Part shown: piece by piece, positions 45,397-54,853 of the stretch
How the letters are laid out: each line of letters begins with the position of its first letter
How positions within the stretch are numbered: the first letter of the stretch is position 1
NCBI GenBank assembly: GCA_947166345.1
Contig: CAMVDU010000005.1
Coordinates: forward strand, 1 to 64,000
From: an uncultured Prevotellaceae bacterium
GTDB taxonomy: Bacteria; Bacteroidota; Bacteroidia; Bacteroidales; Bacteroidaceae
DNA: 64,000 nucleotides
Reading direction: 5' to 3'
Position numbers and translations under genes: made by a program
Notes under the pieces: generated by a model
What the model saw: only the letters and a program-made list of their open reading frames with translations
What the model was told of the DNA's origin: nothing
The model's database searches: none

Positions 45397-46836
45397 TTAC
45401 AGGATGGTCTTCACGGCCTCGAGCATACCACGATCCTGAATGAGGTCGAGATACTGCTTGACAAGGGCGTTGAGTCCCTGAATCTTATTGAGATCCTCCT
45501 GCCAGATGAATTCGGCAGCAAGTACGCCATCGGCCACCTTCTGCGTGTTGCCGGTAGCCCACAGCTGCTGAAGCAGTTCCATGATCTTCGGGTCGTCGTT
45601 GGGCGTAATCTCAGCACCATCTGCACGCTTGCCACCCTTATAATAAGTGATGATAGCTGCAAGTCCGAACACAAGACCCTTGGGCAGTTCTCCCTTGCGC
45701 TCCAGATAGGTCTTCACGCCGGGCAGGTCGCGAGCCTGGAACTTGGGGAATGAGTTGAGCATGATGCTGGTTACCTGATGATCCACAAACGGATTGTCAA
45801 AGCGCTCCAGCACGTCGTTAGCGAACTTCTCAAGTTCTGCTATCGGCAAATCAAGAGTCTGCATCAGTTCGTCGAACTGTACCTTGTGAATGTACTTGCC
45901 AATGACTTCATGCTGACAGGCATCACGAACGATGTTGACACCACTCAGGTATGCTACAGGAGAAAGAACAGTGTGAGGACCATTAAGCAGGGTTACCTTA
46001 CGCTTGTGGTAGGGTTCCTCTGAGGGTACGAAGAGTACATGAAGGCCTGCTTTATCAGCAGGGAATTCCTGTGCCACTTCTTTCGGTGCTTCAATAACCC
46101 AAAGGTGGAAGTTCTCAGCCTGAACAACGAGGTTGTCACGATAGCTCACCTTCTCCTGAATCTGGGCAATCTCCTTGCGGGGGAAGCCTGGTACGATACG
46201 GTCAACGAGAGTTGCATAGACACCACAGCAGTTCTCAAACCACTTACGGAAACCCTCGGGCAGTTCCCACAGGTCAATGTACTTGCGGATACAGTCCTTC
46301 AGCACGTGACCGTTGAGGAAGATGAGCTCACAGGGGAAGATGATGAGACCCTTTGTGGGATCACCGTTGAACGTCTGATAGCGGCGATAGAGCAGCTGAA
46401 CCAGTTTGCCAGGATAAGAGCTTGCCGGTTTATCATCGAGCTTGCAGGCGGGATCAAAAGCAATACCGGCCTCTGTTGTGTTAGAGATAACGAAACGAAT
46501 CTCTGGCTGGTCAGCCAGTGCCATGAAGGCATCGTTTTGTGAATAGGGATTCAGACAACGGCTGACACAGTCGATGCGCTCAAGTGTGTTAACAGGCTTA
46601 CCATTCTCACGTCCCTGCAGGTTCACGTGGTACAGACAGTCCTGACCGTTGAGCCATTCAATCATGCCCTGTGCCAAGGGTTGAACAATGACGACAGAAC
46701 CGTTGAAATCGGTCTTCTGGTTCATGTGCCAGATAATCCAATCTACAAACGCGCGGAGGAAGTTGCCTTCTCCAAATTGAATCACCTTCTCAGGTGCTAC
46801 ACTCTTAGGAGCGAAATGCTTGTTTAGTGGTTTCAT
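45397..46836 (-). CDS. uxaB: tagaturonate reductase (altronate oxidoreductase)
   Basis: NADH-dependent interconversion of D-tagaturonate and D-altronate, the second step of galacturonate breakdown. At 479 residues it matches the mannitol-dehydrogenase superfamily long chain: QFGEGNFLRAFVDW for the nucleotide fold and the conserved LLNGPHTVLSPVAYLSG block with DHQVTSIMLNSFPKF. It stands alone behind its own promoter, far from other uronate genes, but fits the pectinase at the start of the window. Confidence 0.92.
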   Translation of the reverse strand: MKPLNKHFAPKSVAPEKVIQFGEGNFLRAFVDWIIWHMNQKTDFNGSVVIVQPLAQGMIEWLNGQDCLYHVNLQGRENGKPVNTLERIDCVSRCLNPYSQNDAFMALADQPEIRFVISNTTEAGIAFDPACKLDDKPASSYPGKLVQLLYRRYQTFNGDPTKGLIIFPCELIFLNGHVLKDCIRKYIDLWELPEGFRKWFENCCGVYATLVDRIVPGFPRKEIAQIQEKVSYRDNLVVQAENFHLWVIEAPKEVAQEFPADKAGLHVLFVPSEEPYHKRKVTLLNGPHTVLSPVAYLSGVNIVRDACQHEVIGKYIHKVQFDELMQTLDLPIAELEKFANDVLERFDNPFVDHQVTSIMLNSFPKFQARDLPGVKTYLERKGELPKGLVFGLAAIITYYKGGKRADGAEITPNDDPKIMELLQQLWATGNTQKVADGVLAAEFIWQEDLNKIQGLNALVKQYLDLIQDRGMLEAVKTIL

Positions 46837-46880
46837 GTAATTTGAAATTATTGATGAAGTTGTTTCGTTTTAGTCTGCTG

Positions 46881-46888
46881 CAAAGGTA
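46881..46888 (-). promoter_or_regulatory. -7 box of uxaB
   Basis: TACCTTTG on the minus strand, 44 bases before the ATG at 46836. Confidence 0.66.
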
Positions 46889-46949
46889 ATAAAAAATCTT
46901 TGACTACCAAATAGTTTCATTATTTTTTTTGACTCATGCAGCTTAAAAG

Positions 46950-47552
46950 TTAGTCGAGGCCGAAAAGCGTCTTCAATCCTCCGTCAACGCCAGAGAATCC
47001 CATAAAGGCCAAGCTAAGCAGTCCTGCTGAGACAAGTACAATAGCCATACCACGCATACCCTTGGGGATATTTGATAACTCTAACTGTTCACGGATACCT
47101 GCAAATACCGTCAGTGCTAAACCGAAACCAATAGCGGTAGAGAAGGCATAGATGATGCTCTGAACCAATGAGAAGTCTTTCTGGATAACTAATATAGCCA
47201 CGCCAAGCACAGCACAGTTGGTGGTGATGAGTGGCAAGAAGATTCCCAGTGCCTGATAGAGTGCTGGTGACACTTTCTTCAAGATGATCTCAACCATCTG
47301 AACCAACGATGCAATGACAAGGATGAATGCGATGGTCTGTAAGTATTCCAAATGGAATGGTACCAGCACATAGGTCTGTACCAGCCATGTTACAATCGTT
47401 GCCAACGTCAGCACAAAAGCTACAGCTGCAGACATGCCGAGTGATGTCTCAATTTTCTTGGACACGCCCAGGAATGGACAGATGCCGAGGAATTGTGACA
47501 ACACGATGTTGTTGACGAATATCGCGCTAATGAAAATCAATATATATTCCAT
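46950..47552 (-). CDS. rnfA: Rnf complex subunit A
   Basis: A 200-residue six-helix membrane subunit of the ferredoxin:NAD+ oxidoreductase (Rnf), a sodium- or proton-pumping complex. It opens ILIFISAIFVNNIVLSQFLGICPFLG, with the conserved asparagines and a redox-linked Cys, and later PLITTNCAVLGVAI. It is last of the rnfBCDGEA run. Confidence 0.95.
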   Translation of the reverse strand: MEYILIFISAIFVNNIVLSQFLGICPFLGVSKKIETSLGMSAAVAFVLTLATIVTWLVQTYVLVPFHLEYLQTIAFILVIASLVQMVEIILKKVSPALYQALGIFLPLITTNCAVLGVAILVIQKDFSLVQSIIYAFSTAIGFGLALTVFAGIREQLELSNIPKGMRGMAIVLVSAGLLSLAFMGFSGVDGGLKTLFGLD

Positions 47553-47557
47553 AGTTG

Positions 47558-47605
47558 TCGTTATTTCGTTATTTCGGTATTACGTTATATCGTTATGACG
47601 TGATT
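47558..47605. repeat. 8-bp word array between rnfE and rnfA
   Basis: Six 8-bp units (TCGTTATT twice, TCGGTATT, ACGTTATA, TCGTTATG, ACGTGATT) fill the gap and end in the rnfE stop codon (47604-47606). It could act as an unstructured intercistronic spacer. Confidence 0.82.
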
Positions 47606-48194
47606 ACGAATTGCTGCGCAGCTTGTTAACGATCGCAATCAAGAATCCCAGCGAGATGAATGCTCCCGGAGGAAGAATGAAAAGCAGGATGTTGTAGGTC
47701 TCAGGCAACAGTACTGTGCCAAATACACTGCCGGCACCCAGTACTTCGCGCACGATGCCGAGTAGGGTCAATGCCAGAGTGAATCCCAAACCGATGCCAA
47801 TACCGTCGAACAGCGAGGCAACGGGTGAATTCTTACAGGCAAAAGCCTCAGCACGTCCCAGTATGATACAGTTGACGACAATCAGGGGGATAAATAGACC
47901 CAACGATTTGTCAATATCGGGCAGGAAGGCTTTGATGACCATCTGAAGCATGGTGACAAATGCAGCAATCACAACGATAAAGACAGGAATACGCACCTTG
48001 TCGGGGGTAATCTTCTTCATGCATGAAATCACAAAGTTGGTGCAAATCAATACGGCCATTGTTGCCAGACCCATCGACAAACCGTTCAGTGCCGATGTGG
48101 TAGTAGCCAGCGTCGGACACATACCCAGCATGAGGACAAACGTAGGATTGTCCTTGATGATGCCGTTTTTGATGATGTTGATATAATTACTCAT
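47604..48194 (-). CDS. rnfE: Rnf complex subunit E
   Basis: A 196-residue membrane subunit, paralogous to RnfA with inverted topology. MLGMCPTLATTTSALNG near the start and LGLFIPLIVVNCIILGRAEAFA are the family blocks. Its start overlaps the end of rnfG by 8 bases. Confidence 0.95.
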   Translation of the reverse strand: MSNYINIIKNGIIKDNPTFVLMLGMCPTLATTTSALNGLSMGLATMAVLICTNFVISCMKKITPDKVRIPVFIVVIAAFVTMLQMVIKAFLPDIDKSLGLFIPLIVVNCIILGRAEAFACKNSPVASLFDGIGIGLGFTLALTLLGIVREVLGAGSVFGTVLLPETYNILLFILPPGAFISLGFLIAIVNKLRSNS

Positions 48195-48837
48195 GGCTCT
48201 GTCCCTCCTTCTTTTGTTGTTTTGTGGCTCCTGTTGATGATTCTACTGCCTGTTGCTTATATGCATTATAAGCATTGTTCACGGCCTTCAGGAAAGCTCT
48301 ACTGGTAATGGTTGAGGCTGTGATGGCATCCACATCGCCCTTACCACCCTTAGCGGGTTTTACGTCGAGGGGCGTGGAAGGATCCTTACCGATGATGTTG
48401 CCCTTGCCTTCTTTTTGGAACCATTTGTCTGCCTTGGCACCAAGTCCTGGTGTCTCTGAGTGTTCTAGCAGCGTATAACCCAGAATGATGCCATTTGTAT
48501 CAAAACCTACAAGGACTTTCAAATCACCGCCAAAGCCCATCGTCTTGCTTTCAACGGCTGCACCAAGTGCTTTCTTGTTGGCGTCTTCTACATAATAAAC
48601 GATAAAGGTCTGTTCTTTGCCCTTCTCGTCATTCAATTTTACTGTATCAGTTTTGGAAACAGTCAGATTGTCACACGTCATGACACGTTTGATACCTTCA
48701 GCCAGTGCCTTGTCTTTCTGTTCCTGAATAGGTCCGCTGGTCAGGTGGTTCATGTAGGCCAGGATGCAGCCCATAACAACAGCGACACCCACGAGCACCA
48801 ATACCATGTTGGTTAATGATGATTCTAACTTTTTCAT
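48187..48837 (-). CDS. rnfG: Rnf complex subunit G
   Basis: A 216-residue subunit with one N-terminal membrane helix and a periplasmic FMN-binding domain. The flavin-linking Thr should be in DAITASTITSRAF. LLEHSETPGLGAK is the other conserved block. It overlaps rnfD by 4 bases. Confidence 0.94.
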   Translation of the reverse strand: MKKLESSLTNMVLVLVGVAVVMGCILAYMNHLTSGPIQEQKDKALAEGIKRVMTCDNLTVSKTDTVKLNDEKGKEQTFIVYYVEDANKKALGAAVESKTMGFGGDLKVLVGFDTNGIILGYTLLEHSETPGLGAKADKWFQKEGKGNIIGKDPSTPLDVKPAKGGKGDVDAITASTITSRAFLKAVNNAYNAYKQQAVESSTGATKQQKKEGQSHE

Positions 48838-49832
48838 TTCTCGACCTCCTCTCCAAAGCGACGTGGCTTCACATAGTTATTGATAAGCGGTGTGAACGCA
48901 TTCATAATCAGTATGGCAAACGACATGCCTTCGGGGTAAGCGCCCCAGTTGCGGATGATGATGGTCAGAAAACCGATGCACACACCGTAGATGAGCTGTC
49001 CCTTCGGGGTCATCGGTGAGGTGACGTAGTCGGTAGCCATAAAGATGGCACCAAGCATCAGACCACCGCTCAGAATGACTGAAACGGGATCGGCATAGAT
49101 GGGATCAGCTAAGTGCATGATGCCGCTGAAAACGAACACCGTTCCAATGATACTTACAGGGATGTGCCAGGTGATAATCTTCTTCCACAGCATAAATGCC
49201 AGACCTATCAGCAGGGCCAGAGCACAGACCTCTCCGATGGTACCTGCACCAATGCCAGCATGGTTGCCGATGAGTAGTGAGAAGGAGTCGGGCAGGTCTT
49301 TCAATACTGTAATGTCACCGTCCTTAATGGCTGTTTTCATGATAGACAGAGGGGTGGCGCCTGTGACGGCATCGGTATATGCCATCTGCTGACCAGCTAC
49401 CGGCCAGGTGGTCATTTGGGCGGGGAAGGCCACCAACAAAGCACAACGGCCTACAAGAGCGGGGTTGAAGATGTTCTGTCCTAAGCCACCGAAAGTCATC
49501 TTTCCGACACCGATAGCAAACAGAGCACCAATGAGAATAATCCATATTGGCAGGTTTGAAGGCAGGTTCATTCCTAACAGCAAACCCGTAAGAGCAGCCG
49601 ATCCGTCAAGGATGGTACAACGGTCGTTGCGAAGCACAAACTTGTTGATGGCCCATTCTAAGAAGACACAGGCAGTTACGCTGGTCAGACAAACAATGGC
49701 CGACCCGATGCCGAAATAGTAGAACGACACAAGCAGGGCTGGCAACAGGGCTATCATGACGCCGTACATGTTGCGCTCTACCGTATCATTACCGTGGGCA
49801 TGGGGTGAAAGTGATACAATTAATTTTCCCAT
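48834..49832 (-). CDS. rnfD: Rnf complex subunit D
   Basis: A 332-residue membrane subunit with about ten helices and a covalent FMN site at the Thr of TGATPLSIMK. LSPHAHGNDTVERNMYGVMIALLPA is the N-terminal family block. I placed the start at 49832 (MGKLIVSLSP), next to rnfC, because the 47 extra residues of the longer frame are not family-like and overlap rnfC. Confidence 0.94.
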   Translation of the reverse strand: MGKLIVSLSPHAHGNDTVERNMYGVMIALLPALLVSFYYFGIGSAIVCLTSVTACVFLEWAINKFVLRNDRCTILDGSAALTGLLLGMNLPSNLPIWIILIGALFAIGVGKMTFGGLGQNIFNPALVGRCALLVAFPAQMTTWPVAGQQMAYTDAVTGATPLSIMKTAIKDGDITVLKDLPDSFSLLIGNHAGIGAGTIGEVCALALLIGLAFMLWKKIITWHIPVSIIGTVFVFSGIMHLADPIYADPVSVILSGGLMLGAIFMATDYVTSPMTPKGQLIYGVCIGFLTIIIRNWGAYPEGMSFAILIMNAFTPLINNYVKPRRFGEEVEK

Positions 49833-49863
49833 TGTATTTATTTCCTTTTTATTTTTTACCTTT

Positions 49864-51231
49864 TTACTTTTTGGCAGCACGGCTGCGAATGATTCCCATA
49901 ACAGTTGCTTTACCCTGACGGATATTGTCAAGAAGTGGGCGATGGGCAGGACATGTGAACTGACACGAGCCACACTCTATGCAGCTGACAATGTCTTCCT
50001 GCTCAGCACGCTCCCACTGTTTGAAAGCAGAGAGCTTGGCCAACAGGTAGGGCTCCAGTCCCATAGGACATGCACCCACGCATTTGGCGCAACGGATACA
50101 AGGCTGTGGCTCTTTACGAACTGCATCATTTTCAGAGAGAATGGTTACTGAATTGGTTCCCTTACAGATGGGCACTTCGGTCGATGTCAAAGCCTTGCCC
50201 ATCATCGGTCCACCTGCCAGCAACTTGTTGTCACCCTCAGGCATACCACCGCAGGCCTCGATGAGATCCTTCATGGGGGTGCCCATACGAACGAGGAAAT
50301 TACCTGGATTAGCCAGCTGCTTGCCAGTTACTGTGGTATAGCGTTCAAACAGGGGCTTATGCTTCATTACTGCCTGATAGACAGCAAAGGCAGTACCCAC
50401 ATTCTGAACAATAGCGCCCACATTGACGGGAATAGCTGGAGGTGCAGGCACCTGACGACCCGTAACGGCATCGACCAACTGCTTCTCACCACCTTGTGGA
50501 TAGCGCTGCTTCAAAGGCACCACTTCCACGTGGTACTCGGTTTGCCCGAATACTTCCTTGCACTTTTCCGTAAGCAACTTGATGGCAGCGGGCTTGTTGG
50601 TCTCAATGCCAATGTAGCCCTTTGTGACCTTGGCGGCCTTCATCAGAAGCTCCAGACCAACAAGAATTTCATCAGCATGTTCCATCATCAGACGATAGTC
50701 GGCTGTAATATAGGGCTCACACTCTACAGCGTTGATAATCACGCACTCGGCCTTGGCCGTTGGTGGGGGTGTCAGTTTGATGAAGGTTGGGAAACAGGCT
50801 CCACCCATTCCTACGACACCGGCATTCTTGATGCTCTCCACGATGCTCTCAGGAGTCAGCTCGGGATGGGCAGCAACGGTTTCAAGCTTTTCTGAACGGT
50901 CAATAGTCTCTTCCCATTCGTCACCCTCGACATTGATGATGATCGCTGGCTTGCGATAACCCGTTGCGTCGATGACCTCATCAATCTTGAACACCGTTCC
51001 GCTGACTGACGAGAAAATGGGTGCCGACACAAAACCTCCAGCTTCGGCAATCATTGTGCCTACTTTTACCTTGTCGCCTTTCTGTACGACAGGTTTGGCT
51101 GGTGCACCGATATGTTGGGACAGGGGGAATATGGCTTGTTTGGGAAGCTCAGCCACTTTCGTTGCCACTTCATGTGTCAACTTATTCTCTTCGGGGTGAA
51201 TACCTCCGATGCTAAACGTCTTGATCTTCAT
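49864..51231 (-). CDS. rnfC: Rnf complex subunit C
   Basis: A 455-residue NADH-binding subunit at the cytoplasmic face. A biotinyl/lipoyl-like N-terminal domain precedes a Rossmann-type domain with GMGGACFPTFIKL, then two 4Fe-4S sites, CIRCAKCVGACPMGLEP and CIECGSCQFTCPAHRP. It overlaps rnfB by 4 bases. Confidence 0.96.
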   Translation of the reverse strand: MKIKTFSIGGIHPEENKLTHEVATKVAELPKQAIFPLSQHIGAPAKPVVQKGDKVKVGTMIAEAGGFVSAPIFSSVSGTVFKIDEVIDATGYRKPAIIINVEGDEWEETIDRSEKLETVAAHPELTPESIVESIKNAGVVGMGGACFPTFIKLTPPPTAKAECVIINAVECEPYITADYRLMMEHADEILVGLELLMKAAKVTKGYIGIETNKPAAIKLLTEKCKEVFGQTEYHVEVVPLKQRYPQGGEKQLVDAVTGRQVPAPPAIPVNVGAIVQNVGTAFAVYQAVMKHKPLFERYTTVTGKQLANPGNFLVRMGTPMKDLIEACGGMPEGDNKLLAGGPMMGKALTSTEVPICKGTNSVTILSENDAVRKEPQPCIRCAKCVGACPMGLEPYLLAKLSAFKQWERAEQEDIVSCIECGSCQFTCPAHRPLLDNIRQGKATVMGIIRSRAAKK

Positions 51232-52106
51232 GCTTCTTCCTCCTTCTTTTCTGGTTCTACAACTTCAGGCTTCGGCTTGGGTGCAGGGAAGTTAACGGCG
51301 TGAATGGCCTTCGTGGGACAAGCCTCCACACACTTCTTGCACAAGCGGCACTTCTCAAAGTCGATATAGGAAACATTGTTCTCAACGGTAATAGCTTCAA
51401 AGTTGCACTCCTTCACGCACTTGCCACAACCGATACATGCCGCCTTGCAGGCTTTCATGGCTGCTGCACCTTTGTCTTTGTTGACGCACGAAACAAATAC
51501 ACGACGGTTCTTGGGACCTTTCTTGCGTAACTCGATAATGTGACGCGGACAAGCCTTCGTACATGCACCACAGGCTGTACACTTGTCATCGTCAACTTCA
51601 GGGAGACCGGTTTCGGGGTTCATGTGAATGGCATCAAACTGGCACGCTGCCACACAGTCGCCACAGCCCAGACAGCCAAAACCGCAGGCCGTCTCACCGG
51701 CACCACACGAATTCATGGCTGCACAAGTACGTAAACCACTGTATTCAGCAATTTTCGGGCGTAGCTCGCAACTGCCGCCACAGCGCACAACTGCCACCTT
51801 TGGTTCGCCATTGGCAATCGCCATCCCAAGGAGGTCGGCAACACGCGACATCACTTCGCTACCGCCAACAGGACAGTTCAATCCTTCAATCGATCCTTTG
51901 TCGGCGCCTTTCACAAGCGCATCGGCCATACCTCCGCATCCTGCGAAGCCGCATCCACCGCAGTTGGCACCAGGCAACAGTTCGCCGACCTGACCAATAC
52001 GCGGATCTTCATAGACAGCAAACTTCTTGGAACAGGCATAAAGCACAAGTGCTGCTATCAGGCCTATGCCACCAAGAACTGCCACTGCAATCAAGATAAA
52101 ATCCAT
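51228..52106 (-). CDS. rnfB: Rnf complex subunit B
   Basis: A 292-residue ferredoxin-accepting subunit: an N-terminal membrane helix, a 4-Cys cluster domain (LPGANCGGCGFAGCGGMADA), and several ferredoxin motifs such as CTACGACTKACPRHI and CRLCKKCVEACPTKAI. The tail is acidic. First core gene of the Rnf run, 10 bases after the RseC-like gene. Confidence 0.96.
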   Translation of the reverse strand: MDFILIAVAVLGGIGLIAALVLYACSKKFAVYEDPRIGQVGELLPGANCGGCGFAGCGGMADALVKGADKGSIEGLNCPVGGSEVMSRVADLLGMAIANGEPKVAVVRCGGSCELRPKIAEYSGLRTCAAMNSCGAGETACGFGCLGCGDCVAACQFDAIHMNPETGLPEVDDDKCTACGACTKACPRHIIELRKKGPKNRRVFVSCVNKDKGAAAMKACKAACIGCGKCVKECNFEAITVENNVSYIDFEKCRLCKKCVEACPTKAIHAVNFPAPKPKPEVVEPEKKEEEA

Positions 52107-52116
52107 AAAGTGTTAT

Positions 52117-52386
52117 TTATAATAAGTTGTTTCTATTCAGTCTAAGTATAATATAATAAGGTATAAGAGAGCCGAGCATGAGGAGTGCCGTCAGACCTTC
52201 ACCACAATGCTTGGCTGTGGCAATCACCATGACCACTAACATCAGAAGCAGTGGCAGACCAAATGCCCACATAATGGCACGCAATGCCACTATTCTTGGT
52301 ACGCACTTTTCTTTGTTGTCTTTCGGCGTGCAAATGTTAGAGAGTTTACAGGCTGAACAGCCTGTGGTGATATCGTTAGTACTCAT
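52117..52386 (-). CDS. short RseC/MucC-like membrane protein
   Basis: An 89-residue protein beside rnfB, where Bacteroidetes often carry an RseC-family (SoxR-reducing system) gene. It retains the Cys pattern CSACKLSNIC and two hydrophobic helices with a short turn, but is much shorter than the roughly 140 residues usual, missing the region between. With the -7 box at 52396-52403 the mRNA would begin just ahead of the ATG at 52386, so it may be almost leaderless. Confidence 0.65.
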   Translation of the reverse strand: MSTNDITTGCSACKLSNICTPKDNKEKCVPRIVALRAIMWAFGLPLLLMLVVMVIATAKHCGEGLTALLMLGSLIPYYIILRLNRNNLL

Positions 52387-52395
52387 TTCTGGGTA

Positions 52396-52403
52396 CAAAG
52401 GTA
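52396..52403 (-). promoter_or_regulatory. -7 box of the Rnf operon
   Basis: TACCTTTG on the minus strand, only 9 bases upstream of the first ATG of the operon. Confidence 0.65.
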
Positions 52404-52476
52404 CAATGTTTTTATGAATTATTACCTTTTTATGAGAAAAATGTTCGCTTTTGCTTGTAAATAAAAAACTTTTTTA

Positions 52477-52484
52477 TACTTTTG
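52477..52484 (+). promoter_or_regulatory. -7 box of the acidic protein/ClC operon
   Basis: TACTTTTG, 24 bases before the ATG at 52509, and divergent from the Rnf promoter. Confidence 0.55.
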
Positions 52485-52508
52485 CATCAAAAATAAAACG
52501 CAAAACGC

Positions 52509-52949
52509 ATGAAAGCTTCAGAACAAACACTTCTACAAATAGAACGTGCCCTCCGTAAGACACTTGAAAAGTATCCCATCGGTTCCGAGTCGTTTCAGTT
52601 GACAGATATCCATGTTCGCCTGACGCAAGAGACAGGCGAACTGATGACGTTCGATGATGATGACCAGGAATTGACACGCTGTGTAGTGGAACAGTGGATA
52701 GACAATAAAGACGACGATTTCTATGATCAGGCAGCCGTTGATATCCGTCAGGTTCTCATGAAGCACAAAGAGCAGATTGACAACCTGCCCATTCTGAAGC
52801 CGTTCTCTTTTGTCTTGGAGGACGATGACCATGATTTGCAAACCGAACTCTACGTTGTAGATGATGATATGGTGATGATTGATCCTGAACTGATGAAAAA
52901 CCTGGATGAAGACCTCGACAGCTTCTTCGATCAGTTGATGAAGTCCTGA
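52509..52949 (+). CDS. acidic soluble protein of unknown function
   Basis: A 146-residue acidic protein with several Asp runs (TFDDDDQEL, VLEDDDHDL, YVVDDDMVM) spaced through it, no signal peptide and no catalytic motif that I recognise. It is upstream of the ClC gene on the same strand, 33 bases before its start, so it is likely co-transcribed. Metal or protein binding is a guess only. Confidence 0.7.
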   Translation: MKASEQTLLQIERALRKTLEKYPIGSESFQLTDIHVRLTQETGELMTFDDDDQELTRCVVEQWIDNKDDDFYDQAAVDIRQVLMKHKEQIDNLPILKPFSFVLEDDDHDLQTELYVVDDDMVMIDPELMKNLDEDLDSFFDQLMKS

Positions 52950-52982
52950 TAAAGCAACAACAGAAAGCACACAACAATAGAC

Positions 52983-54788
52983 GTGACAACAGAAAAGAAT
53001 GGTTCAACTGCTGGGTCGCTCATCCACTTCCGAATGTGGTGTGAGAAGCATCTCAGTGAACGTGTTTTTGTACTCATTCTGGCTTTCGTCGTTGGTCTGA
53101 TAGCTGCCTTGGCAGCCTTTGTGCTTCATTGGCTCATCAATATCATTGCTTCTTTCCTCATGCAATCGGCTTCTGCCGACGATGCCGACTGGCGCTATCT
53201 GGTGTATCCTGTAGTAGGTATTCTCATCACCATGCTGTTTGTGCGCTATGTGGTGAAGGATAATATCTCACATGGCATCACGCGCATCCTGTATGCTATC
53301 AGTACCAACCGCTCACGCTTGAAGCCTCACAACACTTGGACTTCGGTGGTGGCTTCGGCTATCACCATCGGTTTTGGCGGATCGGTCGGTGCCGAGGCTC
53401 CTATCGTCTTGACGGGATCGGCCATAGGCAGTAATCTGGGTCGCGTGTTCAATCTTGACAGAAAGACCATGATGCTACTCATCGGCTGTGGTGCTGCCGG
53501 TGCCATAGCGGGCATCTTCAAAGCGCCTATTGCCGGACTGGTGTTTACGGTCGAGGTGCTGATGATTGACCTCACAATGGCTTCGCTGTTGCCCATATTG
53601 GTGTCGTGCGTCACGGCTACCTGCTTCACCTACGTGCTCAGTGGCGATGCTGCCTTGTTTACGTTCCATCTTGACAATGCATGGACAGTACAGCGTATTC
53701 CTGCTTGTCTTTTCCTGGGTGCTTTCTGCGGACTGGTCAGCCTGTACTTCATCCGGATGATGGGTGCCTGCGAGGGTTTCTTTGCCCGCTTCCGCCATCG
53801 TGCTTATGTCAGGCTGGTGGTGGGCGGTGTCATGTTGAGCCTGCTCATCTTCCTGTTTCCCGCACTCTATGGCGAGGGCTACCTGTCTATCAACCTTCTC
53901 TTGAATGGTGATGGTACCACCGACTGGAACCGCGTGCTCGACAATTCGCTGTTTGCCGGCGAAGGTAATCTCCTGCTGGTTTATATCGCTCTTGTCATCC
54001 TGACAAAAGTCATCGCTACCTCGGCAACCAATGGCGCAGGCGGTTGTGGCGGTACCTTTGCACCTTCGCTGTTCGTGGGATGCTTCGCGGGTTTCTTCTT
54101 CTCGCGTTTCTGGAACCAGTACCAACTGGGCACCTGGCTGCCTGAGAAGAACTTTGCCCTGATGGGTATGGCTGGTGTGATGTCGGGCGTCATGCATGCG
54201 CCGTTGACGGGTATTTTCCTGATTGCCGAACTCACGGGCGGCTATGGGTTATTCCTGCCGCTGATGATTGTCTCGGTCACGTCCTATCTGGTGATCATTC
54301 TCTTCGAACCTCATAGCATCTATGGTGCCCGCTTGGCGCGTGAAGGCAAACTCATCACCCATAATACCGACCATGCTGTGCTGACGCTCATGCAGCTTGA
54401 TAGCGTCATCAACAAGGATTATATGGCTGTAGGTCCCGATGTGGAACTGGGCGATGTGGTGCGCAAGATCAGCCGTTCTCATACCAACGTTATTCCAGTA
54501 CTCGATGCTGCCGGCGGTCTGTTGGGCGAGATTGATATTGCCAGCATCCGGCACATCGTGTTCCGCATAGAACTGTACCACCATTTCGTTGCCTCCCAGC
54601 TGATGAAGGAGCCAAAGGCTGTTCTGAGTGACAGCGATTCTATGGCAGTCATAATGGAGACCTTTGACCGTACCCAGGCCGACTGGCTGCCTGTACTTGA
54701 CAGCGAACAGCACTTGAAAGGCTATGTCTCGCGCCAGCGCATGTTTACGCATTACCGTCAGATGGTGGCCGACCTGAGCGAAGATTAA
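52983..54788 (+). CDS. ClC family chloride channel/antiporter with CBS pair
   Basis: A 601-residue membrane protein with about ten long helices then two CBS domains (about 460-595). ClC selectivity motifs: GGSVGAEAPIV holds the gating Glu but has AP where GP is usual, GIFKAPIAGLVFTVE, and NGAGGCGGTFAPSLFVG. Begins with GTG; no in-frame ATG is close by. Chloride/proton exchange is the family role; the CBS pair usually senses nucleotides. fmt follows. Confidence 0.9.
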   Translation: MTTEKNGSTAGSLIHFRMWCEKHLSERVFVLILAFVVGLIAALAAFVLHWLINIIASFLMQSASADDADWRYLVYPVVGILITMLFVRYVVKDNISHGITRILYAISTNRSRLKPHNTWTSVVASAITIGFGGSVGAEAPIVLTGSAIGSNLGRVFNLDRKTMMLLIGCGAAGAIAGIFKAPIAGLVFTVEVLMIDLTMASLLPILVSCVTATCFTYVLSGDAALFTFHLDNAWTVQRIPACLFLGAFCGLVSLYFIRMMGACEGFFARFRHRAYVRLVVGGVMLSLLIFLFPALYGEGYLSINLLLNGDGTTDWNRVLDNSLFAGEGNLLLVYIALVILTKVIATSATNGAGGCGGTFAPSLFVGCFAGFFFSRFWNQYQLGTWLPEKNFALMGMAGVMSGVMHAPLTGIFLIAELTGGYGLFLPLMIVSVTSYLVIILFEPHSIYGARLAREGKLITHNTDHAVLTLMQLDSVINKDYMAVGPDVELGDVVRKISRSHTNVIPVLDAAGGLLGEIDIASIRHIVFRIELYHHFVASQLMKEPKAVLSDSDSMAVIMETFDRTQADWLPVLDSEQHLKGYVSRQRMFTHYRQMVADLSED

Positions 54789-54799
54789 AATTTATAGTG

Positions 54800-54820
54800 C
54801 TCGACGGTTTCCCCGTCGAG
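54800..54820 (+). other. hairpin between the ClC gene and fmt
   Basis: CTCGACGG pairs with CCGTCGAG around a 5-base loop. No T-run follows, so attenuation is possible but unproven. Confidence 0.4.
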
Positions 54821-54853
54821 ACCCCTTTCTATCGAAAAACATTTATAAAAAAG

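Noticed and set aside
45397..46836. Part of a local galacturonate operon
   Set aside because: No other uronate genes flank uxaB; only a functional link to the distant pectinase can be suggested.
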